This document shows positions 13,322 to 13,865 of a stretch of DNA of 13,865 nt, piece after piece (position 1 is the first letter of the stretch; each line of letters starts with the position of its first letter). This stretch comes from Gammaproteobacteria bacterium (lineage in GTDB: Bacteria > Pseudomonadota > Gammaproteobacteria > Comchoanobacterales > Comchoanobacteraceae), in contig JAURNZ010000031.1 in assembly GCA_030829925.1 (NCBI GenBank), positions 1 through 13,865 of the forward strand. Reading direction: 5' to 3'. Under the pieces are notes generated by a model. It was given only the letters and a program-made list of their open reading frames with translations. It did not search any database and had not been told where the DNA came from. The position numbers were made by a program, and so were the translations under genes.

Positions 13322-13865
13322 ACAACATCAAACAAGCACAAACCATTTTTGAACAAATCCAAACAACTTGGGCAAATGCTTTCTGCAATGAAACTTGGCA
13401 TGTAGAAACATTTGAACCAAAACCCGATTATCACAATCGCATCATGACTTTGGAAAACCACCCCATTTTTGAAAAAGCAGGCATTGCCTGCTCAACCATC
13501 AAAGGAGAAACCCTACCACCTGCAGCAACCAAACGTCACCCAGAATTAGCTGGCAAGCAGTTTTATGTAACAGGCATATCTTTGGTGTTTCACCCTCAAA
13601 ACCCACATGTACCTAGTGTACATGCAAACCTGCGTTTTTTTCAGTGTGAATCGACCTGGTGGTTTGGTGGTGGTATGGACCTGACCCCTTTCTACCCAAA
13701 TGTAACTGACTGTCAACACTGGCACAGCACCATTAAAAACACATGTGACCAACTAGACCCAGACTGTTACGATGTATTTAAACAACAATGCGATGATTAT
13801 TTTTATCTCAAACACCGTAAAGAAATGCGTGGCATTGGTGGCATCTTTTTTGATGACCTCAACCA
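13315..13865 (+). CDS. hemF: oxygen-dependent coproporphyrinogen III oxidase, N-terminal part (3' end beyond the window)
   Basis: HemF uses O2 to convert coproporphyrinogen III to protoporphyrinogen IX in haem synthesis. The first 183 codons are visible and the frame is open to the end of the window. Family landmarks are EKAGIA (53-58), LPPAATKRHPELAG, the VSLV-like strand ISLVFHPQNPHVPSVHANLRFF (the two His near 93 and 103 match conserved positions), WWFGGGMDLTPFY (115-127) and KHRKEMRGIGGIFFDDLN (166-183). The ATG at 13315 overlaps the ispA stop by 7 bases (ATGCTAG), so translation is coupled to ispA. Placement with ispA groups two tetrapyrrole/isoprenoid steps that both feed respiratory cofactors. 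Dependence on HemF implies the organism meets oxygen. Confidence 0.96.
   Translation, partial: MLDNIKQAQTIFEQIQTTWANAFCNETWHVETFEPKPDYHNRIMTLENHPIFEKAGIACSTIKGETLPPAATKRHPELAGKQFYVTGISLVFHPQNPHVPSVHANLRFFQCESTWWFGGGMDLTPFYPNVTDCQHWHSTIKNTCDQLDPDCYDVFKQQCDDYFYLKHRKEMRGIGGIFFDDLN

Overview
The window reads as chromosomal DNA from an AT-rich gammaproteobacterium. The gene set (an LpoA-like lipoprotein, a DolP-like double-BON lipoprotein, rplM-rpsI-sspA-sspB, and xseB-ispA-hemF) is typical of that class. The low G+C and a block of unrecognised, partly membrane-associated proteins without signal peptides would fit a host-associated lineage such as the Legionellales. That placement is inference, because no rRNA or other decisive marker is present.

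Layout. (1) 1-1656, envelope genes: the 3' part of an lpoA-like gene, a 45-residue putative lipoprotein, and a convergent dolP-like gene. (2) 1752-2531: a stand-alone short-chain dehydrogenase that converges on and overlaps the end of rsmG. (3) 2501-5022, minus strand: a very compact housekeeping operon, rplM-rpsI-sspA-sspB-rsmG, in which every junction overlaps or is 2 nt apart. S9 carries an unusual acidic insertion. (4) 5105-12174, minus strand: six genes I cannot assign to a pathway. In transcription order they are a GTG-started protein with an LPD7-like domain, a 648-residue coiled-coil protein coupled to a 303-residue acidic protein, and three proteins with hydrophobic cores, of which the last two look like tandem paralogs. 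This block has its own promoters and one clear intrinsic terminator. (5) 12280-13865, plus strand: xseB-ispA-hemF, overlapping genes for exonuclease VII small subunit, farnesyl diphosphate synthase and coproporphyrinogen oxidase (cut by the window end).

The possible undescribed system is block 4. About 7 kb of unfamiliar genes sits between two conserved housekeeping operons. It combines soluble coiled-coil and acidic proteins, a domain otherwise known from mobile-element polyvalent proteins and relaxases, and a small family of related membrane proteins. I see no catalytic motif in it. A role in host interaction or as secretion substrates is only a hypothesis. No stretch over 300 bases lacks a gene; the longest intergenic gaps, around 105 bases, hold the promoters and terminator listed below.
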